NCBI RefSeq assembly: GCF_016900355.1
Contig: NZ_JACJKA010000006.1
Coordinates: 1-64,000, forward strand
Direction: 5' to 3'
Origin: Bacteroides mediterraneensis
Lineage (GTDB): Bacteria; Bacteroidota; Bacteroidia; Bacteroidales; Bacteroidaceae
Length of the DNA stretch: 64,000 nucleotides
Shown here: positions 25,406 to 35,373 of the stretch, piece after piece
How positions within the stretch are numbered: the stretch's first letter is position 1
How the letters are laid out: the number at the start of each line of letters is the position of its first letter
Made by a program: the position numbers and the translations under genes
Notes under the pieces: generated by a model
The model's input: only the letters and a program-made list of their open reading frames with translations
Database searches by the model: none
Told to the model about the DNA's origin: nothing

Positions 25406-26359
25406 TTAGTGCAAGTACTTTTCAGTGAATGCCTTTACCCGTTCTGTATATTCTTCCGGATACAGTTTGTAGGAATGGGCATGGTCCACACCCTCCGTAA
25501 TCCATAGTTCCTTGGGAGCTGGTTTGGCCTCATAAAGCTTGTACACCATCCACGTCGGTACAAAGTCGTCGTTGTCGCCGTGGATGAACAGCATGGGCTT
25601 GCGGCATTTCGCTACTTGTGACAGCGCCGAAGCTTCCTGAAAATTCCATCCGTTCTGTAGTTGGCAAATCCTGCTGGCCGTGTTGAGTAATGGAAAAGGA
25701 GGCAAGCCGAACAAATCTTTCAGTTCTTTGCTGAACTGGTCCCACACGCTGGTATAGCCGCAGTCTTCCACAAAGCAAGTCACGTAGTCGGGCGTCGTAT
25801 CCCCCGACAGCATCATAGTGGTGGCCGCCCCCATGGAGATGCCGTGCACCACCGTCTGCAAGGAATCCCCGAACAAGGCTGGTGCCACGTCTATCCATTG
25901 CCTGACGTCCTTCCGGTCCAGCCATCCCATTTGGATGGCATCCCCTTCCGTCAGTCCCGCATAGCGCAGGTCCGGCAACAAAATATTATAGTCTAGTGAA
26001 TGATTGTAGAGATAGCCGATATGAAACATGCGGATGGCATTGTCCGTATAGCCGTGTACGATAATCGCCGTGTGAGTTGTAGGGCGGGAGGCACGGACAT
26101 AAAACGCGTGCATCCGAATGCCGTCGGGCGCAAGAATAAACGTATCCCGCAGCGCCTGTGTGCTTTTCAGGCTGTCCAGCCATTGGACAATCTGAGGATA
26201 TTCCTTTCGCATGAAAGTTTCCGAACCTTCCATGTCTTTCCCCCGGTTATCCGGGCGGAGGGCGAAATCAATCAGATAGAAGCTTCCGCCTGTAATAATT
26301 CCCATGGCCAGCAGTAGCAGAACGACTGCCGACCAGAGAATCTTCTTTTTGATAGTCAT
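25406..26359 (-). CDS. Membrane-anchored alpha/beta hydrolase
   Basis: This 317-residue serine hydrolase has an uncleaved N-terminal anchor (ILWSAVVLLLLAMGIITGG) and an alpha/beta-hydrolase fold outside the membrane. The nucleophile is in VHGISMGAATTMM (about residue 171), the acid is the Asp of HGDNDDFVP, and the base is the His of GVDHAHSY. The oxyanion region is IVHGYTDN. It resembles the BAAT/prolyl-oligopeptidase-like esterases; the substrate is unknown. It is the last gene of the phoH-purC-ubiE-aroE operon, 24 bp after aroE, but has no evident tie to those pathways. Confidence 0.85.
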   Translation of the reverse strand: MTIKKKILWSAVVLLLLAMGIITGGSFYLIDFALRPDNRGKDMEGSETFMRKEYPQIVQWLDSLKSTQALRDTFILAPDGIRMHAFYVRASRPTTHTAIIVHGYTDNAIRMFHIGYLYNHSLDYNILLPDLRYAGLTEGDAIQMGWLDRKDVRQWIDVAPALFGDSLQTVVHGISMGAATTMMLSGDTTPDYVTCFVEDCGYTSVWDQFSKELKDLFGLPPFPLLNTASRICQLQNGWNFQEASALSQVAKCRKPMLFIHGDNDDFVPTWMVYKLYEAKPAPKELWITEGVDHAHSYKLYPEEYTERVKAFTEKYLH

Positions 26360-26383
26360 TGAAAATGGATGTTGAGTCGGTGG

Positions 26384-27127
26384 TTAGCTGTTCCAGATAT
26401 CCCATGCTCCGAAAGCCTGCAACAAGAGCATTTCCAGCCCGTTCTTGACAATGGCTCCCTGGTCGCTACCTTTCTTCATGAAAAGCGTAGTGTTCGGGTT
26501 GTAAAGCAAGTCGTACAGCAGGTGCTGTGGAGTCAGCAGTTCGTAGGGGATATTCGGACACTCATCCGCTTTCGGATACATGCCTACCGGCGTACAGTTC
26601 ACGATGACCTTGTAGTCCTGCATGATTTCAGGTGTAATCTCTTCGTACGTGATGACTTCATCATTGTGTTTGCTGCGTGAAACGAACAGCGTTTCCAGTC
26701 CCAGTTGTTTCAATCCCTGGTGTATGGCTTTCGATGCTCCCCCTGTGCCTAAAATCAACGCCTTCTTGTGATAGGGCTCCAATAGCGCTTCAATGGATTG
26801 GACAAAGCCGATGAGGTCAGAGTTGTATCCTTTTAACTTGACGCCTCCTTTGGTATGCTCCACCTTGATGACATTGACAGCTCCGATTTCCTGTGCGTCT
26901 TTGTCCAGTTCATCCAGATAAGAGATGACCTTTTCCTTGTAAGGAATCGTGACGTTCAGTCCTGCCAGGTTCGGATTGGTTTTGATGATTTGCGGAAATT
27001 CTTCGATGCTTGGAATCTCAAAATTCACATATTCGGCATCAATATTTTCTGAATGGAATTTTTCATTGAAAAAGTTCTTGGAAAAAGAATGTCCAAGCGG
27101 ATAACCGATTAAGCCAAATTTTTTCAT
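26384..27127 (-). CDS. aroE: Shikimate dehydrogenase
   Basis: This enzyme reduces 3-dehydroshikimate to shikimate with NADPH. It has 247 residues. The shikimate-binding N-terminus GYPLGHSFSKNFFNEKF has the expected Ser residues. The Lys of NVTIPYKEKV (about 64) and an Asp near residue 100 (YNSDLIGF) are catalytic. The NADP loop is GTGGASKAIHQGL (about 125). The ATG at 27127 is chosen over a TTG nine bases upstream. It is slightly shorter than the E. coli enzyme (272 residues). Confidence 0.93.
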   Translation of the reverse strand: MKKFGLIGYPLGHSFSKNFFNEKFHSENIDAEYVNFEIPSIEEFPQIIKTNPNLAGLNVTIPYKEKVISYLDELDKDAQEIGAVNVIKVEHTKGGVKLKGYNSDLIGFVQSIEALLEPYHKKALILGTGGASKAIHQGLKQLGLETLFVSRSKHNDEVITYEEITPEIMQDYKVIVNCTPVGMYPKADECPNIPYELLTPQHLLYDLLYNPNTTLFMKKGSDQGAIVKNGLEMLLLQAFGAWDIWNS

Positions 27128-27145
27128 AAGGTTCAAAGATATTAG

Positions 27146-27886
27146 TTATTTTGTCGCGAAATAGAGTGTACACGTACCCATGGTCAGACGTTTGAATTTC
27201 ACTTCGCTGAACCCCGCTTTCCGGATAATTCCCTGCATGACTTCTCCTTGCGGGAAAGCCTTGATCGATTCGGGCAGATAGGTATAGGCGCTGCGGTCTT
27301 TCGAGAGCAGCCAGCCCATGGCCGGAATCACGAATTTGGAATAAAGTGCATAGCCTTGTTTCATGGGGAAATGTGCCGGTTCCGACAGTTCCAGAATGAC
27401 AAGATGTCCGCCGGGTACCAGTACTCTGTACATTTCTTTCAGGCCTTTGTCCAGATGCTCAAAGTTACGGATTCCGAATGCCACCGTGATGGCATCAAAC
27501 CGGTTTTCGGGGAAGGACAGTGCCGTACAATCTTCTTTGGCAAACGAAATCTGTTTGTCGAGTCCCAGTTGTTTCACTTTCTCGCGTCCCACGTTCATCA
27601 TGCCTTCTGAAATATCCGTACCAATCAGTTCGGCCGGTTGCAGCATCTGGCAGGCCTGGATAGCGAAATCGCCCGTACCGGTAGCCACGTCCATGATGTG
27701 TTGGGGATGATAAGGTTCCAGCAGGCGGATAGCCTTCCGTCGCCAGCTTTTGTCGATGCCCCATGACATCAGGTGGTTCAAGTTGTCGTATGCCGGTGCG
27801 ATGTGGTCGAACATTTTCTCTACCTGGGCAGCCTTGCCCTCTTTTTCGTTGTATGGCTTGATATTTTCTTGTGGATAATGAGACAT
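27146..27886 (-). CDS. ubiE: Demethylmenaquinone methyltransferase
   Basis: This SAM-dependent enzyme carries out the last step of menaquinone synthesis. It has 246 residues. SAM motif I is [13 protein letters not shown] (about 60-72), and the UbiE signatures are [18 protein letters not shown] and [22 protein letters not shown]. The frame stays open 66 bp further upstream, but that stretch falls inside a long hairpin and looks noncoding. No ubiquinone genes are expected in this group, so menG is an equally good name. It is 18 bp before aroE. Confidence 0.93.
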   Translation of the reverse strand: MSHYPQENIKPYNEKEGKAAQVEKMFDHIAPAYDNLNHLMSWGIDKSWRRKAIRLLEPYHPQHIMDVATGTGDFAIQACQMLQPAELIGTDISEGMMNVGREKVKQLGLDKQISFAKEDCTALSFPENRFDAITVAFGIRNFEHLDKGLKEMYRVLVPGGHLVILELSEPAHFPMKQGYALYSKFVIPAMGWLLSKDRSAYTYLPESIKAFPQGEVMQGIIRKAGFSEVKFKRLTMGTCTLYFATK

Positions 27887-27911
27887 GCGTGGAAAGTTAA
27901 GATGGGACAAT

Positions 27912-27971
27912 GTAATGGTGAATCTCCCTCTGGGAATGAAAGCCGTTTTCATTCCACAAAGGGAGATTAAG
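27912..27971. other. Long intergenic stem-loop between purC and ubiE
   Basis: AATCTCCCT and AAGGGAGATT lie at the ends, and GGAATGAAA and TTTCATTCC inside, giving two stacked stems of about 9 bp with a small internal loop and a short apical loop. No T-run follows on the minus strand, so it is not a standard terminator. It may be an RNA processing or stability element that separates purC from ubiE expression. Confidence 0.55.
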
Positions 27972-27987
27972 GTCAGATGCTTTTAAA

Positions 27988-28935
27988 TTAAAGCAACAAA
28001 TAGTCAGTTACGTTCTTTTCGATACGTTTGGCCAGGTTGTCTGTGTCACCTTTTACGAAGCTTTCGCCTGTGATGTGCTCAAACAACTCGATGTAGCGGT
28101 CGCTGATAGATTCCACGATGGCCGGAGTCATTTCAGGCACCTGCTGGCCTTCCTTGCCCTGGAAGCCGTTGGCCATCAGCCATTCGCGTACGAATTCCTT
28201 TGAAAGCTGTTTCTGCGGTTCTTCTTTTTCGAAGCGTTCCTGATAACCTTCTGAGTAGAAGTAACGGCTGGAGTCCGGTGTATGGATTTCGTCCATCAGG
28301 TAGATTTCGCCGTTGTGCTTTCCGAATTCATATTTCGTGTCTACCAGAATCAAGCCGCGTTCAGCCGCCATCTGCGTACCGCGTTCGAACAACGCCAGGG
28401 TATATTTCTCCAGGATGGCATATTCTTCCGGAGTAGCCAGTCCTCTGGTCAGGATTTCTTCTTTGGAGATGTCTTCGTCGTGCATACCCATTTCAGCCTT
28501 GGTAGTCGGAGTGATGATCGGGTGAGGGAATTTCTCGTTTTCTCTCATGCCTTCCGGCAGACGCACGCCGCAGATTTCACGCACACCGCCCTTGTAGGCA
28601 CGCCATGCGCTTCCGCAAAGGTAGCCGCGTACAATCATTTCTACAGGGAAACCTTTGCACATCACGCCCACGGTAACCATCGGATCGGGAGTGGCCAGTT
28701 TCCAGTTCGGGCAGATGTCTGTGGTAGCGTCCAAGAATTTAGCCGCAATCTGGTTCAGCATCTGTCCTTTATAAGGGATACCTTCCGGCAGCACGACATC
28801 GAATGCCGAGATACGGTCGGTAGCAACCATTACTAACTTTTCATCGTTGATGTTGTACACATCACGTACTTTTCCGTGATACACACTTTTCTGTCCAGGA
28901 AAGTGGAAGTCTGTTTTTGTTAAAGCTTTACTCAT
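27988..28935 (-). CDS. purC: SAICAR synthetase
   Basis: This enzyme joins aspartate to CAIR with ATP in purine synthesis. It has 315 residues, the long form seen in Bacteroidetes and eukaryotes. Motifs include GKVRDVYNI near the N-terminus, [37 protein letters not shown] and [11 protein letters not shown]; the last two line the nucleotide site. It lies 43 bp after phoH. No other pur gene is in the window. Confidence 0.95.
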   Translation of the reverse strand: MSKALTKTDFHFPGQKSVYHGKVRDVYNINDEKLVMVATDRISAFDVVLPEGIPYKGQMLNQIAAKFLDATTDICPNWKLATPDPMVTVGVMCKGFPVEMIVRGYLCGSAWRAYKGGVREICGVRLPEGMRENEKFPHPIITPTTKAEMGMHDEDISKEEILTRGLATPEEYAILEKYTLALFERGTQMAAERGLILVDTKYEFGKHNGEIYLMDEIHTPDSSRYFYSEGYQERFEKEEPQKQLSKEFVREWLMANGFQGKEGQQVPEMTPAIVESISDRYIELFEHITGESFVKGDTDNLAKRIEKNVTDYLLL

Positions 28936-28978
28936 TGTCTTGTTATGTTTAGTAATGAATAGATTCTGTTATGTGTGT

Positions 28979-29977
28979 TTATGCCTGTGGAGTCTTTTCG
29001 GCTTCTCTGGCAGCACGTAGTTGTTTTCTTTCCGCTTTCTCTTTCTCCTCGAATTTCTCGTAGGCTTCCACGATGCGGGTCACCAGTTTGTGGCGGACAA
29101 TGTCTTTCTTGTTCAGTTCGATGAAGCTGATGCCTTTCACGTCTTTCAGGATTTTCATGGCCTGCACGAGTCCCGAAGTCTGCGAGGCGGGAAGGTCAAT
29201 CTGCGTCATGTCGCCCGTCACAATCATCTTGGTGTTCATACCCATTCGGGTGAGAAACATCTTGATCTGCTGGGTGGTGGTGTTCTGCGCTTCGTCCAGG
29301 ATGACCACTGCGTCGTTCAGCGTACGTCCGCGCATGAAGGCCAGCGGTGCAATCTGGATGACGTTCAGTTCCATGTATTCCTTCAGCTTGGCCGCCGGAA
29401 TCATGTCCTGAAGCGCATCGTATAGCGGTTGCAGGTAAGGGTCAATCTTGTCCTTCATGTCGCCGGGCAGGAATCCCAGTTTCTCGCCCGCTTCTACGGC
29501 CGGACGGCTGAGGATGATTTTCTTGATTTCCTTGTTCTTCAGAGCCCGTACCGCCAGGGCGATGGCCGTGTAGGTCTTTCCTGAACCCGCCGGACCGATG
29601 GCAAAAATCATGTCATTCTTTTCGAATTCGCGCACCAGCTTCAACTGGTTTTCACTTCTCGGAGTAATCGGCTTGCCCGTCACGCTGAACACGATGGCAT
29701 CGCCCGTCTTTTCAATTTTCGGGGCATTGCCCTTCACGATGTCCAGGATGACTTCTTCATTGAGCGAGTTGTACTGCACGCAATGTTTTTCCAGAGCCAG
29801 GACGGCCTCTTCGAAAGCGCACATTTCCTCCTCGTCTCCCATGATTTTGATGACGTTTCCGCGCGCCACAATCCGCAGCTTGGGAAACAGGGCCTTGATC
29901 ATCTGCATGTTGGCATTGTTCACGCCATAGAAGATCACCGGGTCAATATCTTCGAGTACGATATGTTTCTCTATCAT
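28979..29977 (-). CDS. phoH: PhoH-family ATPase
   Basis: This cytoplasmic nucleotide-binding protein of 332 residues has an N-terminal RNA-binding-like region (about 1-110) and a C-terminal helicase-like ATPase. Walker A is AIGPAGSGKTYTAIALA (about 131-147) and Walker B is VVILDEAQNTT. The C-terminus is rich in Lys, Glu and Arg. In other bacteria PhoH2/YbeZ partners the endoribonuclease YbeY in ribosome and RNA maturation; no ybeY is adjacent. It heads a five-gene operon. Despite the name, no phosphate control is evident here. Confidence 0.92.
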   Translation of the reverse strand: MIEKHIVLEDIDPVIFYGVNNANMQMIKALFPKLRIVARGNVIKIMGDEEEMCAFEEAVLALEKHCVQYNSLNEEVILDIVKGNAPKIEKTGDAIVFSVTGKPITPRSENQLKLVREFEKNDMIFAIGPAGSGKTYTAIALAVRALKNKEIKKIILSRPAVEAGEKLGFLPGDMKDKIDPYLQPLYDALQDMIPAAKLKEYMELNVIQIAPLAFMRGRTLNDAVVILDEAQNTTTQQIKMFLTRMGMNTKMIVTGDMTQIDLPASQTSGLVQAMKILKDVKGISFIELNKKDIVRHKLVTRIVEAYEKFEEKEKAERKQLRAAREAEKTPQA

Positions 29978-30012
29978 TGAGTTTCTTCAGATTCGCTTGT
30001 ATTTATTTTTTG

Positions 30013-30043
30013 CAAAAATAATCATAACTTTTGATTGTAGAAC
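30013..30043 (-). promoter_or_regulatory. Promoter of the phoH-purC-ubiE-aroE operon
   Basis: The minus-strand -7 element TATTTTTG (30013-30020) has GTTC 19 bp upstream (30040-30043). The leader would be about 30 nt. Confidence 0.45.
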
Positions 30044-30065
30044 GAGAAAGCAGAAGAAAATCTGC

Positions 30066-31715
30066 TTACTTCAGTTCTTTCATTTTGTAGCGTTCGCCGG
30101 TCGATTTCACCAGTTCCTGCAAGAATTCCTTGCTGTATCCCGGGCGGTCCAGCGGAGCCGTGTTGCCGGTAGTCGGACGTTGCAGCTGTCCGTTCTGCAT
30201 GCGTTTCACGGCGCCGTCGTTGTAGCGTACGATGAGGAATTCGCCCAGTTTCTTCCAGCTGTCTACGGCAGTCTGTGCCGTCATCTGCGTGTAGTTGGTC
30301 AGGAATTCCTTGGCTTTGGCCGGGTCTTGCTGATACAGTTTCAAGGCGGTGCTTTCAATGCCTTCCTGTGCCTGCGCATAAGTATCTTCCAGGCTGTTCT
30401 GCACGGTGCGCATGTCTTCCACCATCAGGTTGTAGCGCGGACGGATCATGTCGGCCACCCAGTTGTAAATCCAGAAAGCGGAATCCCATGAGAAGGTCAC
30501 GCAGTCACCGTGTCCCTGCTGGTAAGGATAAGGCACTTTGTCCGTGTTGCAGTACACCGGAGTGAAGACCGTCATGTTGGCGTCGTCCAGACCGAACCAG
30601 AGCACACCGCCGATGGCGTCGGGCAGGTTGGAACGCATCTGTGACACGAATACGAAACCACTCTGCTGGGTAGAGATGGGGCGTTCGTTGAAATATTCCT
30701 GTCCGTCCACCTTGAAGGTCAGCGGCGACAGGCGGTAAGGCATCTCGAAACAGCCGGCACCCATGTCCTTGGTGATGTCGAGCGGAGTGCCTTCGTAGTG
30801 GTCACGCATGGCATGCTGGATGTCGCGTACTGAAATCTTCTGGTCCGGTTTCACGTAAAGTGGCATCGGCTCTTTGCTTTCGCCTTGGATATAAGAAAGG
30901 TAAGATTTTCCAGTTTCCTTGCTGAACATGTTGTAGAAGCTCCACACACGTGCCTCGCAGAAACGCAGGCCGCTGAAATCGAGCGGGCAGTAAGCATCGG
31001 CAAAGCTGAAGTCCTTGTTGTTGCCGCTGAAATAGCCTTTTTCGCGGGCAAAGGAAATCACGTCGGGTGCATACAGGCAGTTTTCCTTATCGTTCATGTC
31101 GAACTTGTGGATGCGGCTCTGGTTGGCATGAGCGGCAATGCAGTCGTCCGGAATACGGACAGCCACCCATACAGCCCCTTTCACGCCCGGTCCTTTTCCA
31201 ATCATTTCCATGATCCAGGCTTCGTTCGGGTCGGCAATCGAGAACGATTCACCGCTGCTGTAATAACCGTATTCTTTCACCAGGTCGGTCATGATTTTGA
31301 TGGCTTCCTTGGCCGTACGCGAACGTTGCAGGGCCACGTAAATCAGGCTTCCGTAGTCCATGATACCGGTGCTGTCCACCAGTTCATGACGTCCGCCGAA
31401 AGTGGTTTCTCCGATGGTCACCTGAAACTCGTTCGTGTTGCCGATGACGTTGTAGGTCTGTTTGGCTTCCTTGATTTTGCCCAGGTATTTGCCCGAATCC
31501 CAGTCGTAGATGTCGCGCATTTCGCCCGGTGCATGCTGGGCAGCCGGGTAGTGGCACAGGTAGCCGAACATGCCGTAAGAGTCGGCCGAGTAAGAAACGA
31601 TGATGGAACCGTCGGCCGAAGCCTTCTTTCCGACAATGAAGTTGGTACATGCCCATCCGTTGGCAATACATGCTGTCAGCAGAAAGACAGCCAGCATTAT
31701 TTTTTTCATTTTCAT
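30066..31715 (-). CDS. C69-family dipeptidase, secreted
   Basis: This N-terminal-nucleophile peptidase has 549 residues. The signal peptide (about residues 1-22, ending NGWA) precedes CTNFIVGKKASADGS; the cysteine at position 23 would become the catalytic N-terminal residue after processing. Family segments include TFGGRHELVDSTG and SFSIADPNEAWIMEM. It acts on short dipeptides in the periplasm, useful for peptide scavenging. It follows the M23 peptidase gene by 37 bp on the same strand, so the two are probably one operon for peptide or cell-wall fragment turnover. Confidence 0.92.
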   Translation of the reverse strand: MKMKKIMLAVFLLTACIANGWACTNFIVGKKASADGSIIVSYSADSYGMFGYLCHYPAAQHAPGEMRDIYDWDSGKYLGKIKEAKQTYNVIGNTNEFQVTIGETTFGGRHELVDSTGIMDYGSLIYVALQRSRTAKEAIKIMTDLVKEYGYYSSGESFSIADPNEAWIMEMIGKGPGVKGAVWVAVRIPDDCIAAHANQSRIHKFDMNDKENCLYAPDVISFAREKGYFSGNNKDFSFADAYCPLDFSGLRFCEARVWSFYNMFSKETGKSYLSYIQGESKEPMPLYVKPDQKISVRDIQHAMRDHYEGTPLDITKDMGAGCFEMPYRLSPLTFKVDGQEYFNERPISTQQSGFVFVSQMRSNLPDAIGGVLWFGLDDANMTVFTPVYCNTDKVPYPYQQGHGDCVTFSWDSAFWIYNWVADMIRPRYNLMVEDMRTVQNSLEDTYAQAQEGIESTALKLYQQDPAKAKEFLTNYTQMTAQTAVDSWKKLGEFLIVRYNDGAVKRMQNGQLQRPTTGNTAPLDRPGYSKEFLQELVKSTGERYKMKELK

Positions 31716-31752
31716 GTAGGTAGATTGTTTATGATTTGAGTTATTGATTCTT

Positions 31753-33414
31753 TCAGAACTTGTATTCCTTGCGGGCCGTGTTTCCGCATTGGTCGGTCAC
31801 GGTCACCTCGGCCTTGTGAGGAACTCCCTTTTTCACCTTTTCCGGGTCTTGTATCACCAGGATGCCTTTCTTCAAGCCGAAGAGGACAAACTTCCCGTCA
31901 ATGTACACCTTGTAGGTGCCGATACCCGATTCGGCGTCACTGATGCGGAACCGGATTTGCCGGTTGCTGCGCCATCCGCCCTGTCCGACAGGAGTGATTC
32001 TCGGCGCCACGGTATCCACGTCGACAGAGAAGGTGCCGAGAGAACGTATCCGGGTCTTGACCCATCCGTTCTCATATTTCCCGCCCATGGAACTCCGCCA
32101 TTTGCCGGCCTTCTGCACGATGTAGTATTTCGTGGTGTCAGCCACTGGTTTGTGGCGCAGGCCGATGGACAAGTCGCAGTAGCTGTGGATTGGTGTCCGT
32201 CCCGCATCCAGCACATAGTCGAAGGCAATGTGCGAGCTGTCCCCTTTGACACGGGTGTGGAGCGGCACGTTGTCATATACGTAGTAGCGGGGCACCACCA
32301 GTTCCATGCCCGGTTGCTGGATGACATTGGTTCGGTTCCAGTAGAGCATTTCATCGGCCTCCGGCTTGTAGGCAGGAATGTCCTGTCGTTTGCCCTTGAC
32401 GGTAAACTTATATGTTCTGCGGTTGCCGAAATTGTCTTCCAGCACGTAGCGGAAATGATAGTCCCGTTCCTCGTTGATGTCCACGGCACCTCGGTTCTCA
32501 TCCGTGCGGAGCAGCCGGAGCCGGTTGCCGGGCAACTTATAGGAACGCATAATCAGCCGTCGTGTGCGAGTCAGTTCGTCGTAGTCCGTAAACCCGTTGA
32601 TCATGCGGTTCTCGTCGGGCAGTACCCGGTCGGTTGTACTGTTGAACACCTGTACCGAGTCCACATAAAGCGTGACCGAGTGTACGCCATAGAAGTTCGA
32701 GGTACCATCCATGTAATCCTTGGCGCTGATGCCCGTATAGATTTTCCCCCATGCGTGGATGGGCTGTCTCAGGGCATTTACGTTGAGCAGCTTCTTTTTC
32801 GTGCTGCCGTTCACCACGCCCTCTCCCTGGATGGGATAAATGCCGATGAGGCTGGCCACGGGCGCCTTGCTGTCTTTCAGGAAACGCTTGAAATAAGGCA
32901 TGGGGTCAATGTATTCCCCCGTTTCCGTCTGCCGCAGCTCCAGGTGCAGGTGAGGTCCAGCCGAAGCCCCCTCGTTGCCGCTCAGGGCAATGATATCCCC
33001 CTTCTTCACCGGGAACTGTCCGGGTTGGAATTTCAGGTCGCAGGTAAATGTTTCGTGCGCATACTGGTATTGGCGCACGTAAGCCTGTATGTTCTTGGCA
33101 AATGAAACCACGTGTCCGTACACCGAAGTCAGTCCGTTGGGGTGAGTGATGTAGAGGGCCTGTCCGTATCCTCCGTGCAATACCGCCACACGCGATACGT
33201 AGCCGTCGGCAATGCAGTAAATGGGTTTGCCGGTTACCCCTTGTGTCTTGATGTCCAGCCCGTTGTGGAAATGATTGGGACGCAGTTCGCCAAAGTTGGC
33301 ACTGAGCAGAATCGGGAAGTCGAACGGAGAACGGAAGTAGTTGTCGGTGGCATTCTGGGCCTGTCCGGAGAGTACCCCCGCCAAGGCCAGTGCCAGTATC
33401 ATTTTTTGTCTCAT
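31753..33414 (-). CDS. M23-family metallopeptidase, secreted
   Basis: This 553-residue peptidase has a signal peptide (MILALALAGVLSGQA-QN). The LytM domain comes early (about 30-160), with zinc ligands in HFHNGLDIKTQG (HxxxD) and HLHLELRQT (HxH). The long C-terminal part (about 200-553) is made of beta-sandwich segments of unknown role. It probably cleaves peptidoglycan cross-links in the periplasm. It has its own promoter and precedes the C69 dipeptidase. Confidence 0.92.
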   Translation of the reverse strand: MRQKMILALALAGVLSGQAQNATDNYFRSPFDFPILLSANFGELRPNHFHNGLDIKTQGVTGKPIYCIADGYVSRVAVLHGGYGQALYITHPNGLTSVYGHVVSFAKNIQAYVRQYQYAHETFTCDLKFQPGQFPVKKGDIIALSGNEGASAGPHLHLELRQTETGEYIDPMPYFKRFLKDSKAPVASLIGIYPIQGEGVVNGSTKKKLLNVNALRQPIHAWGKIYTGISAKDYMDGTSNFYGVHSVTLYVDSVQVFNSTTDRVLPDENRMINGFTDYDELTRTRRLIMRSYKLPGNRLRLLRTDENRGAVDINEERDYHFRYVLEDNFGNRRTYKFTVKGKRQDIPAYKPEADEMLYWNRTNVIQQPGMELVVPRYYVYDNVPLHTRVKGDSSHIAFDYVLDAGRTPIHSYCDLSIGLRHKPVADTTKYYIVQKAGKWRSSMGGKYENGWVKTRIRSLGTFSVDVDTVAPRITPVGQGGWRSNRQIRFRISDAESGIGTYKVYIDGKFVLFGLKKGILVIQDPEKVKKGVPHKAEVTVTDQCGNTARKEYKF

Positions 33415-33438
33415 TTTTTCGTATTTGTTAAGCGGTTA

Positions 33439-33469
33439 CAAAGATATTAAGAAATCCTGAAGCTGCAAT
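33439..33469 (-). promoter_or_regulatory. Promoter of the M23 peptidase operon
   Basis: The minus-strand -7 element TATCTTTG (33439-33446) is preceded after 19 bp by ATTG (33466-33469). Confidence 0.5.
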
Positions 33470-33530
33470 CTTTTTGGAATGACTCTAAAAAATACGTCGT
33501 TTTTTATTAGGATAATTTATCCGAATGGTC

Positions 33531-33538
33531 TATTTTTG
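33531..33538 (+). promoter_or_regulatory. Probable -7 element for the phosphohexomutase gene
   Basis: TATTTTTG lies 45 bp before the ATG at 33584. The -33 match is poor. Confidence 0.45.
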
Positions 33539-33583
33539 TCAGTGTATTGATATGCAATTTATTATTTATAAAACAGTATAATC

Positions 33584-35329
33584 ATGGAAAACAATGAATT
33601 GATTCAACAGTGTACTGAGAAAGCTCAGACATGGCTGACGCCTGCCTACGATGCCGAAACACAGGCTGAAGTGAAACGCATGCTTGAAAATCCCGATAAG
33701 TCGGAATTGATTGATGCTTTTTATAAAGACCTTGAATTTGGTACAGGTGGTTTGCGCGGCATCATGGGAGCCGGTTCCAACAGAATGAATATCTACACGG
33801 TAGGTGCCGCTACACAGGGCTTGGCCAACTACCTGAACAAATGCTTTGCCGGAAAGAAAGACATCTCGGTAGTGGTAGGTCACGACTGCCGCAACAACAG
33901 CCGCAAGTTTGCGGAAATTTCTGCCGACATCTTCACGGCCAACGGTATCAAGGTATATCTGTTCGATGACATGCGCCCTACACCGGAAATGTCATTTGCC
34001 ATCCGTCACCTGGGTTGCCAGAGCGGTATCAACATCACAGCTTCTCACAACCCGAAAGAATACAACGGTTACAAGGCTTACTGGGACGACGGTGCACAGG
34101 TACTGGCTCCGCACGACAAGGGTATCATCGACGAAGTGAACAAGATTTCCAGCGTGAGCGAAATCAAGTTCCAGGGCAACAAGGAACTGATTCAGATTAT
34201 CGGTAAGGAAATTGACGACGAATACCTGCGTCAGGTACACACCTTGTCTATCGACCCGGAAGTGATCAAACGTCAGAAGGACCTGAAGATTGTCTACACG
34301 CCGATTCACGGTACCGGTATGAAACTGATTCCGCAGTCACTCAAATTGTGGGGCTTTGAGAACGTACATTGCGTGGCCGAACAGATGGTGAAGAGCGGCG
34401 ACTTCCCTACAGTGGTATCACCGAACCCGGAAAATGCAGAAGCACTGACATTGGCCATCAAGCTGGCCAAGGAAATCGATGCCGACATCGTGATGGCTTC
34501 CGATCCGGATGCCGACCGTGTGGGTATGGCTTGCAAGGACAGCAAGGGCGAATGGGTCTTGATCAACGGTAACCAGACCTGCTTGATTTTCCTGTACTAC
34601 ATCATCAAGAACCGTATCGCCATGGGCAAGATGAAAGGCAACGAGTTCATCGTAAAGACCATCGTGACCACGGAGCTGATCAAGAAGGTGGCCGACAAGA
34701 ATCACATCAAGATGCTCGACTGCTACACTGGTTTCAAATGGATTGCCCGTGAAATCCGTCTGCGTGAAGGCAAGGAACAATACATCGGTGGCGGTGAAGA
34801 AAGCTACGGATTCCTGGCTGAAGACTTCGTACGTGATAAAGATGCCGTTTCTGCCTGCTCACTGCTGGCTGAAATCTGCGCATGGGCCAAAGACCAGGGC
34901 AAGACCTTGTATGACATACTGATGGAAATCTACGTAGAATACGGCTTCTCACTGGAAGTGACTGTCAACGTAGTGAAACCGGGTAAGACAGGTGCCGACG
35001 AAATCAAGGCCATGATGGACAACTTCCGTGCATGTCCGCCGAAAGAACTGGGTGGTTCGGAAGTGGTTTTAGTAAAAGACTACAAGACCTTGAAGGCTAC
35101 CGACAACACCGGAAAATCCACAGACCTGGATATGCCGGAACCTTCCAACGTGCTTCAGTTCTTTACAGCCGACGGTACAAAAGTTTCTGTACGTCCTTCC
35201 GGCACAGAACCTAAGATTAAGTTCTACATGGAAATCAAGGGCGAAATGCATTGTCCGAAGTGCTATGCAGGTGCCGTAGCCGATGCCAAAGAAAAAGTAG
35301 ATGCAGTAAAGAAATCTTTGGGCATTTAA
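33584..35329 (+). CDS. Phosphoglucomutase/phosphomannomutase
   Basis: This alpha-D-phosphohexomutase interconverts the 1- and 6-phosphates of glucose or mannose. It has 581 residues in the four-domain fold. The phosphoserine is in GINITASHNPKEYNGYK (about residue 150), the Mg2+ loop is SDPDADRVG (about 307), the sugar loop is GGGEESYGF (about 405), and the phosphate loop RPSGTEPKIK is near residue 545. The length and the N-terminal extension match the PgcA-like subgroup. Glucose 1-phosphate from this step would feed glycogen and surface polysaccharides. It is monocistronic with a large terminator. Confidence 0.93.
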   Translation: MENNELIQQCTEKAQTWLTPAYDAETQAEVKRMLENPDKSELIDAFYKDLEFGTGGLRGIMGAGSNRMNIYTVGAATQGLANYLNKCFAGKKDISVVVGHDCRNNSRKFAEISADIFTANGIKVYLFDDMRPTPEMSFAIRHLGCQSGINITASHNPKEYNGYKAYWDDGAQVLAPHDKGIIDEVNKISSVSEIKFQGNKELIQIIGKEIDDEYLRQVHTLSIDPEVIKRQKDLKIVYTPIHGTGMKLIPQSLKLWGFENVHCVAEQMVKSGDFPTVVSPNPENAEALTLAIKLAKEIDADIVMASDPDADRVGMACKDSKGEWVLINGNQTCLIFLYYIIKNRIAMGKMKGNEFIVKTIVTTELIKKVADKNHIKMLDCYTGFKWIAREIRLREGKEQYIGGGEESYGFLAEDFVRDKDAVSACSLLAEICAWAKDQGKTLYDILMEIYVEYGFSLEVTVNVVKPGKTGADEIKAMMDNFRACPPKELGGSEVVLVKDYKTLKATDNTGKSTDLDMPEPSNVLQFFTADGTKVSVRPSGTEPKIKFYMEIKGEMHCPKCYAGAVADAKEKVDAVKKSLGI

Positions 35330-35373
35330 GATGCGGGGCGTGTGAGTGCGCCGCCAGGATGATTTAAAATAAG

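Noticed and set aside
31744-33105. Plus-strand reading of 453 codons opposite the M23 peptidase gene
   Set aside because: It is a shadow of the M23 gene; the product has no family features, whereas the minus strand has intact zinc motifs and a signal peptide.
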